The position numbers and the translations under genes were made by a program. From Microbotryomycetes sp. JL201 (taxonomy: Eukaryota > Basidiomycota > Microbotryomycetes), in contig JAQYUZ010000027.1 in assembly GCA_033819885.1 (NCBI GenBank), positions 160,273 to 224,272 on the forward strand: a DNA stretch of 64,000 nucleotides, given 5' to 3'. Each line of letters opens with the position of its first letter. Positions within the stretch are counted from its first letter, which is position 1. The notes beneath the pieces were generated by a model. That model was not told the origin of the DNA, searched no databases, and saw nothing but the letters and a program-made list of their open reading frames with translations. This document shows positions 21,483 through 31,340 of this stretch, piece by piece.

Positions 21483-22401
21483 ATGCGCTCATTTGTCGCC
21501 TCGATCGCGCTCTTTGTCGCCGCCGGATTCGTCGCTGCTTCTGCTGAAGGTGAGTGGGCATCGACGAGTACGAGTGCCTACGAGATGGCAACAGCCTGTT
21601 GCTTTTCGCGCGCGCGTGGCTTGCCGTGGTCGCGGACTGGTTTTCCGCGCGCAGCAAAAAACAAACGCGTGACGGCCGCAGCAGGACGCGTCGGCGCGCA
21701 CGCGTTCAGTCTTCAGGCATTGTCGCTGACTTTGGCACGTTGTTCCTGATGCACTACAGTTGACGCCAGTGATGCGTTGATCGCCAAGCGTATGGCCGCA
21801 GAGGCCAGCCGCGTGTCTGAGCACAAGCGCCGAGAGGCTCGCTTCTCCGAGGCCGACTCGCTCATCACGGGCGAGCTCATGGCTCGCGACGAGACGGCGA
21901 TGCACACGTTCGAGAAACGTGCCACCTGCCCCAAAGGCCGTGAGTCTGAAATTGCTGATATTCATGCCTGTGCCCAGCTCACACGTTTCGAATACGCAGA
22001 GGTCTTCGTCTACTCGAAGCGCAAGTGCTACAAGTCAAAGTTCAACTGCGCAACCAAGAAGTGCCCCATCAACCCCAAGAACGGCTACTGGTACTGCCCA
22101 GCCGGTCCCAAGTGCGCTCTTGAATGCCAGTACGGTTTGACCCCTAGTCCGAGCCGCAACGTCTGCTACCACCCAAGTAATGACCGCAACAACTGCGGTG
22201 GTGCCGGAAAGAGCTGCCCGTTCTCATACAATGGCATCGGTACCCGCTCGTGCTACGGTGGCAAGTGCAAGATCACTTGCCCTGACGGTTACAAGCTCGT
22301 GTCAACTCCTGTGAGTATCGGTGCAGCGAGGTCAAGCACGTACGCTGATGTGCCGTTTGCTCGTGCAGTCGGGCAAGCGCCAATACTGCAAGCGCCGTTG
22401 A
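21483..22401 (+). CDS. PriA/CPL1-like secreted cysteine-rich protein, copy 3
   Basis: Third PriA/CPL1-like paralogue. A signal peptide (MRSFVASIALFVAAGFVAAS) ends exon 1; a long intron (GTGAGT donor, CTACAG acceptor near 21760) leads to a charged pro-region (LIAKRMAAEASRVSEHKRRE). A 60-nt intron at about 21940-21999 keeps frame and removes a stretch between CPKG and VFVYSKRKC. The Cys-rich domain is clear: KKCPINPKNGYWYCPAGPKC, LECQYGLTP, NDRNNCGG, KSCPFSYNGIGTRSC and KCKITCPDGYK. A last intron (GTGAGT, GTGCAG) gives the tail SGKRQYCKRR and TGA at 22399. The end QYC matches the QKYC end of copy 1. Role unknown; secretion is well supported. Confidence 0.8.
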
Positions 22402-23064
22402 AGCGCTGGCCATGGCCTACACTCTCTCTGCTGCGGCATCGACCGCCGATTGTGGTCTTTCGGCTGTCGGTTTCACGCAAAAGGGCTCGACTTGATTTTG
22501 GATATTGCTTGCGGCCCTGCTTGGTTGTGCTTCATATAGTCTCGTTCATCCCTTCTTCTCCTGCGCCGAATTCCTCGCTATATTCCCACTCACGGACACT
22601 GCCGGATCTGCTATGTATCTAGCAGATCTGCCCTGATCAGACTCTGTCTTATGTTGCTCTTATAGACGGATAATGGATTTCGTTTCAGCTTTTGCCGTCA
22701 CAGAGCATTTCGGGCCGCAGCGAGATAGCACTAGCACGTCTCCCCCCTTTAGGTGTTGCATGGCATATGCAGCCGCCGTTACGTAGAATGCAAGTGCTGC
22801 TCAGACATCGAAATTTGACATCATGCCAAATCAGTTCAAATGTCAGGTCGCGAACATGGCGAGATTGCGGTTCAAGCCGAGAGCCTCCGTAGACGCGAGT
22901 GTAGCAATGACAACATGTGCACAATCACTACAAATACATTTTAAGGCAGATTCGTCGCTTCTATCGCAAGATTCAAAAGATGGTTTGGGAAACGCCTGGA
23001 CGGCAGTAGCAAATCCACGCTGGGCGGTGCCCGACGCAGAACAGACAGCCATGCAGGCCACGTC
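22402..23064. other. Convergent intergenic region
   Basis: About 660 bases between the convergent PriA-like gene 3 and the mitochondrial carrier. It should hold both 3' untranslated regions. No gene is supported. Confidence 0.5.
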
Positions 23065-24678
23065 TTATGCCGCAGGCGGAGGTCTCGGCGCCCGTGACAT
23101 CGCGCACAGTTTGCGCATCAAAACTTCATATCTGTTTCGAGCGGACTCAATCAGATGCTGCGAGAATGTCTCCTTTGCTCAAAACGACTCACGTCAATAT
23201 CGTCATCGCGCTTGACGGCACAGTCCTCAGCAAATTCACGCCCATGCCTCTGTAGAAGCCGGTCCAGCCTTCTTCTGCGACAATCTTGCGAAACATGGAG
23301 ATTATGCCGTGCCGTCGTGCCGGGAAATCCAGCGGGTGAACACCTGTTACCGATCCACTTTGCTGTATCTGCAAGCGGGTGCGCAAGACCTCATGTGGAT
23401 AAGTAGCAACGGATGCTACCATTTTGGAGGCAGAAGAGCAAAACAAGATGGTCGTGGATGGGATATCCGAACCGTCCCTTGGTCCTGTGTCGATATCAAG
23501 TTCAGTCACAAAGGCAAACCATTACAGCTGCAACGTACTGTAGTACACCTTGAGCTGTTCATATAGCGGAAATTGGACGGCAATGTGTGACACGCCGACC
23601 AGCGAGGGCAGAAGGCCACGGTAAAAGGTCCCGATGCCTTCGAGCCTGTATATTCTGGCGATTGCATCGAACGTGTGTCTGTACTTGACGTCGTTCGGGC
23701 CTATCCGTTGAGTCTAAAGGAAATCGTCAGCACCGCCAAGAAGCCGAGTCGCAGACTAACTCACCATGAAACGTGTTTTGACGACCCAGAGTGGGTTTGT
23801 AACGATCGTGCCGGTCGCGCCCGCCGTCATGGCGGCCACCAGGTGGCTTACGGGATCATCATTGCCTGAGCGGTCGAGCAGAGTCGCTTGTCAGTCATTG
23901 TCTGTGCAAGCCAGCATTCTGAGCAGCCCATTGCACGACATGACAGGCCTGAGATCAGACACCCTTTCGGGATTTTGTCGAATTCATGGTAATCTACCGT
24001 CCAACTCGCCCCGAGGGGCAGCCGGAGCGATGGAAGGTTCGTCAGAGGTCTAAGGAGTAAATGAATGTGTATCATCATGTCCTCGACCTGTCATTTCGTA
24101 TGCGCTCGCTCGATGGCGAGAAAAGAAAAAAGAAGCTGAATGGCGGCGACAGTCTCACCTCTGATACTGCCCATGTGCGACTTGACGGCATCATAGACAG
24201 TAAAGTAGATGGCCCAAGTTGGCAGATAGCCGATGATGGTCGGTCCGAGGCCGCGATAGAGGCCGCGAAAACCGTCGTAGCGCCAGATGGACGAGAACGT
24301 ATCTAAACGTCACGGTTGCAGGCGGAGAGAGAGACCATCAGCGACCATTCCATGCTGCGCGGGCTCCGCGGCATGGTTGAAGACGGAAGGAAGAGCAGAA
24401 GAATCTCGGAACGAAATGCCGAGTAGAAAGGGGTAGTCCCTTGCCGCCAGGGGCGCTGAAGGGATCCGTGGACATTTGACGAGAAGAGTAAACTCACCAA
24501 CGAGTCCAGTAGGTCCGTTGTGCGCTCCTGAGGCTTGCAGCCTCGTCTTGATTACGTCGAGCGGACAGGTGACGACGGACGAGACGAGACCTGCGCCAGC
24601 GCCGGCCAGCATCGACTCTGCGCCGTGGAACCATGGTGTTGAACCTTGAGGGTTCCTATCGGTCAGCGTGATGCGCAT
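23065..24678 (-). CDS. Mitochondrial carrier, NAD+/pyrimidine nucleotide/folate type (YIA6/RIM2-like)
   Basis: Inner mitochondrial membrane solute carrier with three repeats. The proposed ATG at 24678 (complement) gives MRITLTDRN, then the first repeat with the signature CPLDVIKTRLQ. Spliced exons continue with DGFRGLYRGLGPTIIGYLPT, the second repeat (TNPLWVVKTRFM, then RLEGIGTFYRGLLPSLVGVS) and the third (TYPHEVLRTRLQIQQ, then EEGWTGFYRGMGVNLLRTVP). The final intron (GTGAGT to AAACAG) restores TILTYEVLMRKL and ends at TAA 23065. PLW in the second signature and the PHEVLRTR form are typical of the SLC25A32/33/36 group (NAD+, folate, pyrimidine nucleotides); I cannot pick the substrate. It is divergent from ALG6 with about 370 bp between the starts. 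Confidence 0.9.
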
Positions 24679-25047
24679 TGCGCCGGTGCTGAAGCGCTCA
24701 AACGCCGGGGCACGCTGCCACCGGGCCCGAGGACGTTGCGCTCGCGTGTAGCACTTGTTTAGGTCTCTGACTGTCGCAAGCTGATGGAGAGAACTCTGTT
24801 GTCTTCGCGAAGAGAGTCCGGGACAGGCACTGGAAGCGATCGAGGCAAACCGGATCGGTAGGGACACCTGCGTGGTGTGCCCTCTTACCTCATTGCTCTC
24901 CGTCACAGTCTTCCGAATGCAGTTCGACAAGCTGGTTTGATTTGATCGGAAAGGCCTGGCTGATCCAAGTTTGATCCGCACTTGGTCCGCATCACACCCT
25001 CAAAGGCGCAGTTGACTGAACGGTGGCACAAGACGGGCGCCGGAGCG

Positions 25048-27652
25048 ATGCACGCGCCGCACGACCGCGTAGTCAACATTTCGGCCCAATCAACCACGTC
25101 CAAACAGCACAGGCATGCCTCTCAGCTGGCACGAGGGCAGTCCGGCGGGAGTAATCCACCACCGCCGTACGCGTCGACAACTGGCAAAGTGAATGACTGG
25201 CAGCTGCAACAGCAAGCTGGGTGCCATACTACAGGCGACACAGCTCATACTATGCCGCGACAGCGCCTGAGCACAACCAAGTCGCGCAAGTCGGCCACCT
25301 CGACGGCAGCATCTCTCCGTGACTGGCGCGGCGACCACCTTCGGCCACATACAATCAATGCGCAAAGGACGTCGCCCTCAGATCGAAGACACGCGCATAC
25401 GACGGACGGAGGAGCCTCAGAAAGCGGAATGTCGCTCGTCAGCCATTTCAATCATGCTGCGGCGAGGAGCGCGGCGCACTCGAGCTCGTCGGCAGCACGC
25501 AAGCAAGCTCGTCAACAGACTGACTCCCCATTGCGAACTTGGGCAACTTGGCTAGAGCGTCTGCATCGGCATCGTCAAGACAACAATATACTTTCGACAA
25601 AGCGAGTCTTGCTTGCCACAGCAGTCGCTACCGCAGTCGTTGTCAAGTACGCGGCGGGCACGGGCAGCCACTCCGGTACGCAGTCTCCGAAGCTTGTAAC
25701 GCTCCCGTCATGACCCCGTTACTTCGTGATCTCATAGGCTTCTTGAACCCGCCGATGAGAGGCGACTTCGAAGCTCAAAGGCACTGGATAGCATTGACTT
25801 CATCAGGTTTCAACTCACGATTCCTACACGCGGGTGCCACGAATATCTCTGTGCCTGTCAGACACTGGTACTTCCACGACTTGCAGTACTGGGGCCTCGA
25901 CTATCCACCCTTGACGGCTTACCACTCGATGCTGCTCGGACTGTTTGCGCGCGTCTCTCGAGGAACAGCTGCCTTCACTACGCTGCGTCCGACGTTGAGC
26001 GTCTCTTCGTCAGACGAAGACGCACAATGGCACCAGCAGATGTCTTGGCTAGAATCACAAGGCGGCCTAAGACATTTCATGAAATCAAGCGTCATCGTCA
26101 GTGACCTCATCGTGTATGTTACCGCGGTTTTGTGGTACTGTTGGGTGAATCAGAGAGGAGAAAAGCCCTCAAAGTCAGGCTCGCGAATGCGGAGAAACGC
26201 GCATGCGGTCGGTTGTTCTTCCAGGAGCGCTATTCTCTGCGGCTTACACCTCGATTTTCAGCTTGTCGCGATCTTGACGATCCTGCTTCAACCGGCTCTA
26301 ATCCTCATCGACAATGGTCACTTTCAGTGCGTACTGGCGTCTGTGGCAACGCGCTCGCTCATGGTCTCCGGTTGCAGATTCAATTCTGTCATGCTTGGCT
26401 TGACGTTGTGGTCCGTGAATTTGCTTCAATCAGGGCATGATCTTCTCGGAAGCATTGCCTTCGTTTGCGCCATTTGTTACAAGCAAATGGCGCTTTATTA
26501 TAGCCCAGCAGTGTGCGCTTCATTCTTCGTTCGAGACGTCTTCAGGAAGCTGATCGCCTTCTTTCCAGATTTGCATATTTACTTGGAAAATGCCTGTACA
26601 GAGGCCGCCGAGACGGGTGGGTCTCCGGCAGCCGCTGCACCGCTCAGAAATGCCTTGACATACCACATCCACAGATTGACGCTGTTCGTCAAGCTCGGTG
26701 CAGTCACACTCAGCACATTCGCCGTTATCTTGTCGCCTTTCCTGGATTCCACCGCATCGTGGCTTCAAGTCGCCCGCCGCGTATTCCCTTTTTCACGCGG
26801 TCTGTTCGAGGACAAGGTCGCCAACGTGTGGTGCGCACTCAACGTCATCGTCAAATTAAAACAGATTGGCACGATCTCCAGTCTGGCAAGATTGGCATTG
26901 TGCGCAACGGCAATCGCAGTATTGCCAAGCGTCCTTGGCGTTCTCTGGATCAGCAATACCGCCGGGCAGCAGCAGAAGCATTCGGCTCAGATGCGAGATG
27001 CTCCAGTCGCCGGCGAGGAGCCAAATATACCTCCAACCTCAGTGCTACTCCCACACGCGCTGTTCTTATCTTCAATGGCATTTTTCCTCTTTTCGTTTCA
27101 AGTTCACGAGAAGAGCATTCTGTTGCCGTTGATGCCTTTGACGCTACTGATGGGTGGCAGAGAAGCCGGCATCGGCCGTTTGGATTGGGAGTGGGGGGCT
27201 CTCATCAACAACATTGGCGTTTTCAGGTCAGTCTTATTGCGTCTGCTGCAAATTGACACGTCAACTCACGCGCAGGTCCGCATCTAGCATGTGGCCGCTC
27301 CTCAAGCGCGACGGCCTCGCCGTGCAGTATGTCGCACTGCTGATTCTATGGAACTTTGCCATTGGATATAATCCTTTGCGACTACGTTCTTCGTTTGTGA
27401 AAGTGCTCAGTTTAGTAAGTGCTCAACCCTAGCTATTTTTTCGAGAAATTGCCGTTTGACCAAATCTGAATGCAGGTCGCTTACGCTTCCATGGCGATCA
27501 TTCACGCGATTGAATACATCTCGGACCCGCCGGCACACTTGCCTGATCTTTTCGTTGTAGCCAATGTCGGATTGAGTGTGTCCGTGTTTGGTCTGTCCTT
27601 CTTGTGGGCATCAAAGAGACTGGTGCAGGAAGGCTGGGTAGTTGCATTCTAG
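25048..27652 (+). CDS. ALG6: Dolichyl-P-Glc:Man9GlcNAc2-PP-Dol glucosyltransferase ALG6
   Basis: ER membrane enzyme adding the first glucose to the lipid-linked N-glycan precursor. Splicing at a GTACGC donor (about 25675) joins KYAAGTGSHSG to FLNPPMRGDFEAQRHW, and a second intron joins IALTS to HWYFHDLQYWGLDYPPLTAY, the ALG6 signature (ALG8 differs here). Multiple membrane helices follow, with an HEKSILLPLMP motif (around 27105), typical of ALG6/ALG8. The last exons encode FAIGYNPL and VAYASMAIIHAIEY and stop at 27652. The N-terminus is unusual: 130-200 Ser/Gln/His-rich residues before the first helix, depending on whether ATG 25048 or 25252 is used. The open frame reaching 24982 begins at TTG and is not taken as the start. 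Confidence 0.92.
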
Positions 27653-27848
27653 TGACTCTCTATCAAGCTGAAAGCATTCGTTCATGTTTTGCAATCATGA
27701 AGCTTACTCGTCCGGCTTGTTACCGGCAACGCCACCGTGAATTGCAAGGTGCCTGTGAATCCTGGAGCGACGTTTCTATACCAATGTACAGTATTACAAC
27801 GCGAAACTAGGTGTGCACTGAGGAGTCGTTGAACTGCACGAAGAACTT

Positions 27849-29235
27849 TTACTGAAACGACCGACCATCTATCTTGCCCTGACGGACCCAGGTTTGGTAT
27901 GCCTCTCGTACGGCAGTGTCCGTGTTCTCGGGCGGGATCAAGGTGCCCAGCGGGCAATCCTTTGTCCAGGTATTGTAATAGTCGCCGAGCTTGCCTATCT
28001 TGTTGTCAATCAGAGCATGAGGAAGGCCGAGCACGAGACTGAAGATGTGGCCTGAAAGTGCGCAAGGCTTGTTCAGCTACAGAATCATGTCAAACATAGT
28101 CGGAATTGCTCACCATGCAAACGATCCAGAATCAAGTATTCACCCTGAGCGAGCCATTCCGCGCCCGTCATGAATCGCTTCCAAGTGCGGTATTGGATGT
28201 GACTGATTGACCCTGGCTCTGTGCCCTTCTCTTCAGCCGAGATGTCAAAGTCGCCGCTCCAGTCGCCAGCTTTGAACGTCAAATCTGGCTGGTTAGGAAG
28301 AGCGAGCGACTTGACGAAAGGTTCAGGGAAATCGGCACTGTTAGCGCCGCCCGCCCAGTCCCAATTCGTTCGCTCGCCATCTGCCCGCCTGAATAACAAC
28401 ACGTCGTACTGCGGTTCGCCGAAATGGGCTCGCAGTTCCGGCCGAAATCCCATGTAAAAGACGATATCGGGCGTCATGTCGATCCGAAGGCCACCGTGCG
28501 CAAAATTCTTCATCGCGAAATCATAAGATTGCGTGTCTCGGACAGCGATGGACGCATGCTTGAGTTTCGATAGGACGGCTTTGGTTTGCTTCATTGTTTC
28601 GTCCGATCTGAATTTCAAACTTTGAGGAAACACGTGCATCCTTGTGTCTGGGTATGCAGACATGACGTCCAGCTTTAGAGTATGCTCGCGCGTGTACAGG
28701 TCGCCAAAGTTGCCGCCCCCGTGAAACGCGATCGCAAAGTGGCTGCCCCCGTGCTCTTCGACAACTGAAGCGAGCGTTTCCATGTCGCAGTCTTTGACAC
28801 CGCACGAGTAGACAATGTTGATGCCGAGAGCTGCCAGCAGCATCGACTCGGCGACCATGATCGCGCTGTCGCCCTGCAGAGTTCCGACGTGAGCGATAGC
28901 AAAGGCGTCACGCTCTTCGCTGCACTCACTTTGTTTTCGTGGTCTGGAATCGAGATGAGAGCAATGTTGCGCACGCCATCAAACACGTCCGAAAATGTCT
29001 TGAACAGCAGGTTTTTCTGGTCGTTCATGACGCGCGCGCAAGCGTCTCTTGTCGCGTTTGTCATGGCGAACACGTCATCAGATGTCACGAGCGAGGAGCT
29101 TGTCTTTGATGACGCGTAGTATGACCTTGACGTCGACGTTGACGACAGCAGGAGCACAAACGCGACGACGGCGGCGACGGCAATCACGACGCGCTTGCGC
29201 TGCTGCAGCGACTGATACATCGGATGCGAGTCCAT
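27849..29235 (-). CDS. Polysaccharide pyruvyltransferase family protein A, type II membrane
   Basis: Golgi-type enzyme of the polysaccharide pyruvyltransferase family (PF04230; S. pombe Pvg1 adds pyruvate ketals to galactose). ATG at 29235 (complement) starts a short cytoplasmic part and an anchor (VVIAVAAVVAFVLLL), then a stem. Conserved blocks: NIALISIPDHENK, then after an intron GDSAIMVAESMLLAALG, FHGGGNFGDLY, TRMHVFPQSLKF, SIAVRDTQSYDFA, FRRADGERTNWDWAG, ILDRLHG, and after the last intron HIFSLVLGLPHALIDN and GKLGDYYNTWTKDCPLGT. About 430 residues. The closest relative in this window is 39837-41273, with which it shares intron positions after ENK and after RLHG. Donor would be phosphoenolpyruvate. 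It is divergent from the HYRYGDL protein at 29664. Confidence 0.9.
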
Positions 29236-29663
29236 TGCGGCGACCAGCGCAGCTCGATGATTATTTTCTTGGATGCGTCGAGGCGGCGTCTGGAGAAAGA
29301 GCAGCAATTGCTCCGTTCTGTGCTTTGGCGCGAGAGGCCCGAGCGCAGTCCGGGATCGACAAGTGCTCTTTGAGAATGCTAGACGACCACGCAGAATCAA
29401 TTTTTGATAGTTTTTTCAAGTGCCGGACCAGACTGCCTCTCGCCAACATGAGGTTGAGACTGATCTGCTGCGCGAGCGCGTCCTATCGCGGCCAGAATTG
29501 CAAACGCGTTTTCGGTTGTAGCCCGATACGCGCCTGGAGCGCGTCAGGGCACACGCGTCAATCCGAAAACATCCCTGACAGTCGACACAGCTGTCTGTCG
29601 TTACTGTCCACGTCATATCGGTTCGCGTGACACCGTGTTGGCTGATCGCGGCGGCATCGCACC
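29236..29663. promoter_or_regulatory. Divergent promoter region between two glycan genes
   Basis: About 430 bases separate the starts of pyruvyltransferase A and the HYRYGDL protein, so both probably use this stretch. No specific site is identified. Confidence 0.5.
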
Positions 29664-30794
29664 ATGGCGTCAGCTTATCAGCCACTTGGAGGCCATGGAC
29701 AGCCGAATAGCACAGCAATACACATCCAGGCGCCGTCTGCGCTGCCTGGCGCGGCTAGCGGACGGCGGACGCCGCACGCGATCAAGCTTGCCTTGGCGCT
29801 CGTGCTCGTCGCCGCCGTCATCTTGACCACGCGCGAGTTGCACTACGCTCATGACGTCGCTGGGCGGATACAATCCTCACTCGCCGCGTCGGGATGGCGC
29901 ATGCCATCTTCGACGGCGCCCCATACGACGGCCAAGTGTGTGCTCATCCAAGAAGGCGGACTCAACAGCGGCGGGTACGGCGACCAGGTTCGGTTAACGC
30001 ATAGGGCAGAGTTCATGGCTCAGGTGCTCGGCTGTGACTTCCTGCGGACGTACGTCGAGTCTGGACACGGATACGCCAGCTCAAACTTGTTCGCTCGCGC
30101 GTCCTCCAAACTTTCACTTGCTGCTCATCGCACTTGCGATGTCAGACAGGTTCTCGACGTCGCGTCAATCGAGGCAGACAACCATGACTGCGCACCCAAA
30201 ATCACAGGCGACACGTCAGAATGCGACATTTATACGTACGCCCCCCGAGGCTTGTTCTACAACAGTAACAAGCTGGCATGCGTCGCCAATCGATTGCGTG
30301 AAAAGATGGTCGTGCCAATCACAAAGTCTCGACCGGGCTGCGAGTCTGGCTACGGCGCGCTTCACTATCGGTACGGCGACTTGGCAAGCGCAGCTGGAAA
30401 CGATTTCCGCACGACGAGCACGATCGAGCTGGACGACGCAATCGACATGATGAAGTCTAGATACGGATTCTCGGATGAATGTGTCGTTGTCTTTGCCGAA
30501 AAGTACCCACATCGGCGGATCGCAGGGACAAAGCAGGGCCACGTTATCGACAATGGCACGGATCCGATTCAGGCCATGAGCGACATGGCGGGCGCAACAG
30601 TCTTGTTTGGAGCAGCCAGTGGATTCATGTTGCCGATCGTCCTCATGTTTGACGGCAAGCAAATCATCGTGCCCCCAGGCGTCAAGCACAGGTTCGAGGG
30701 CTTGCCTCGGAACACCGTCGAGCTGACAGAGTCACGTGTCGAAATGACGAGGATCTGGCCCGTCCACCCGGAGGATCAGCCTCAGTCTCAGTGA
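29664..30794 (+). CDS. Type II membrane protein A with HYRYGDL motif, fucosyltransferase-like
   Basis: Single-exon 376-residue protein. After ~40 cytoplasmic residues there is one membrane anchor (IKLALALVLVAAVILTT), then a stem and a lumenal domain. The segment GALHYRYGDLASA resembles the HxRxGD nucleotide-sugar motif of GT11/GT23/POFUT fucosyltransferases. The C-terminal pattern AMSDMAGATVLFGAASGF followed by LPIVLMFDGKQII looks like the donor-side Rossmann part of such GT-B enzymes. The early segment EGGLNSGGYGDQVRL also fits a glycine-rich family start. A paralogue at 48082-49389 shares HYRWGDLA and the ASTSGF segment. Fucosyl transfer is inferred from motifs and from the nearby GDP-fucose-type transporter; other GT-B activities remain possible. 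Confidence 0.65.
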   Translation: MASAYQPLGGHGQPNSTAIHIQAPSALPGAASGRRTPHAIKLALALVLVAAVILTTRELHYAHDVAGRIQSSLAASGWRMPSSTAPHTTAKCVLIQEGGLNSGGYGDQVRLTHRAEFMAQVLGCDFLRTYVESGHGYASSNLFARASSKLSLAAHRTCDVRQVLDVASIEADNHDCAPKITGDTSECDIYTYAPRGLFYNSNKLACVANRLREKMVVPITKSRPGCESGYGALHYRYGDLASAAGNDFRTTSTIELDDAIDMMKSRYGFSDECVVVFAEKYPHRRIAGTKQGHVIDNGTDPIQAMSDMAGATVLFGAASGFMLPIVLMFDGKQIIVPPGVKHRFEGLPRNTVELTESRVEMTRIWPVHPEDQPQSQ

Positions 30795-31340
30795 TGTCTC
30801 CTCCGATCTCCTCGGTCGCATGCGCTTTCTGGTCGACTTCGCATTTCCACACTCAAACACGCGCGCGCATATGGTCGCCTTATACTGCATGCATTCTTTT
30901 CCGACGAATTCGGTTTCGTGGGCTGTCATTCCGGAACCTATTGTACAACAAGGTGTTTGAAAAAAATCGTTTTGAACGGCTTTAGCCGCGGCGCACACCA
31001 AGCTGAGCCTCGAGAACCATGCAAGTGCTAAAAAAATGGAATTTGTAGCGAGCTCAACTTTATGACACCGGGAGAGGCAATTGAAGCGCGCATTGCTCAT
31101 CTCTCTCGAGGATCTCAGGTTCACAGTCGAGCTGAAACGGTTCCACGTCAGACATGGTGTAATGATGCAAGCCGGGCACCTTGTCCGGTGGACGAGTCAT
31201 CGTCAGCCACGTCTGCTCTGATCTTCTGCATCCCCCGACATGCTCACCGTCCACTCATGCTGCACGGGGAACAAACTGGCGCCGCATGTCAGTCATGCTC
31301 GGAGATACAAAGTTGCGTGCATAAAAGCATGAAATTCTGC
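30795..31340. other. Convergent intergenic region
   Basis: About 545 bases between the convergent 3' ends of the HYRYGDL protein and the GT64 fusion. No gene is supported; short frames only. Confidence 0.5.

Noticed and set aside
24982-25047. ALG6 start at 24982
   Set aside because: The codon there is TTG, not ATG; first in-frame ATG is at 25048.
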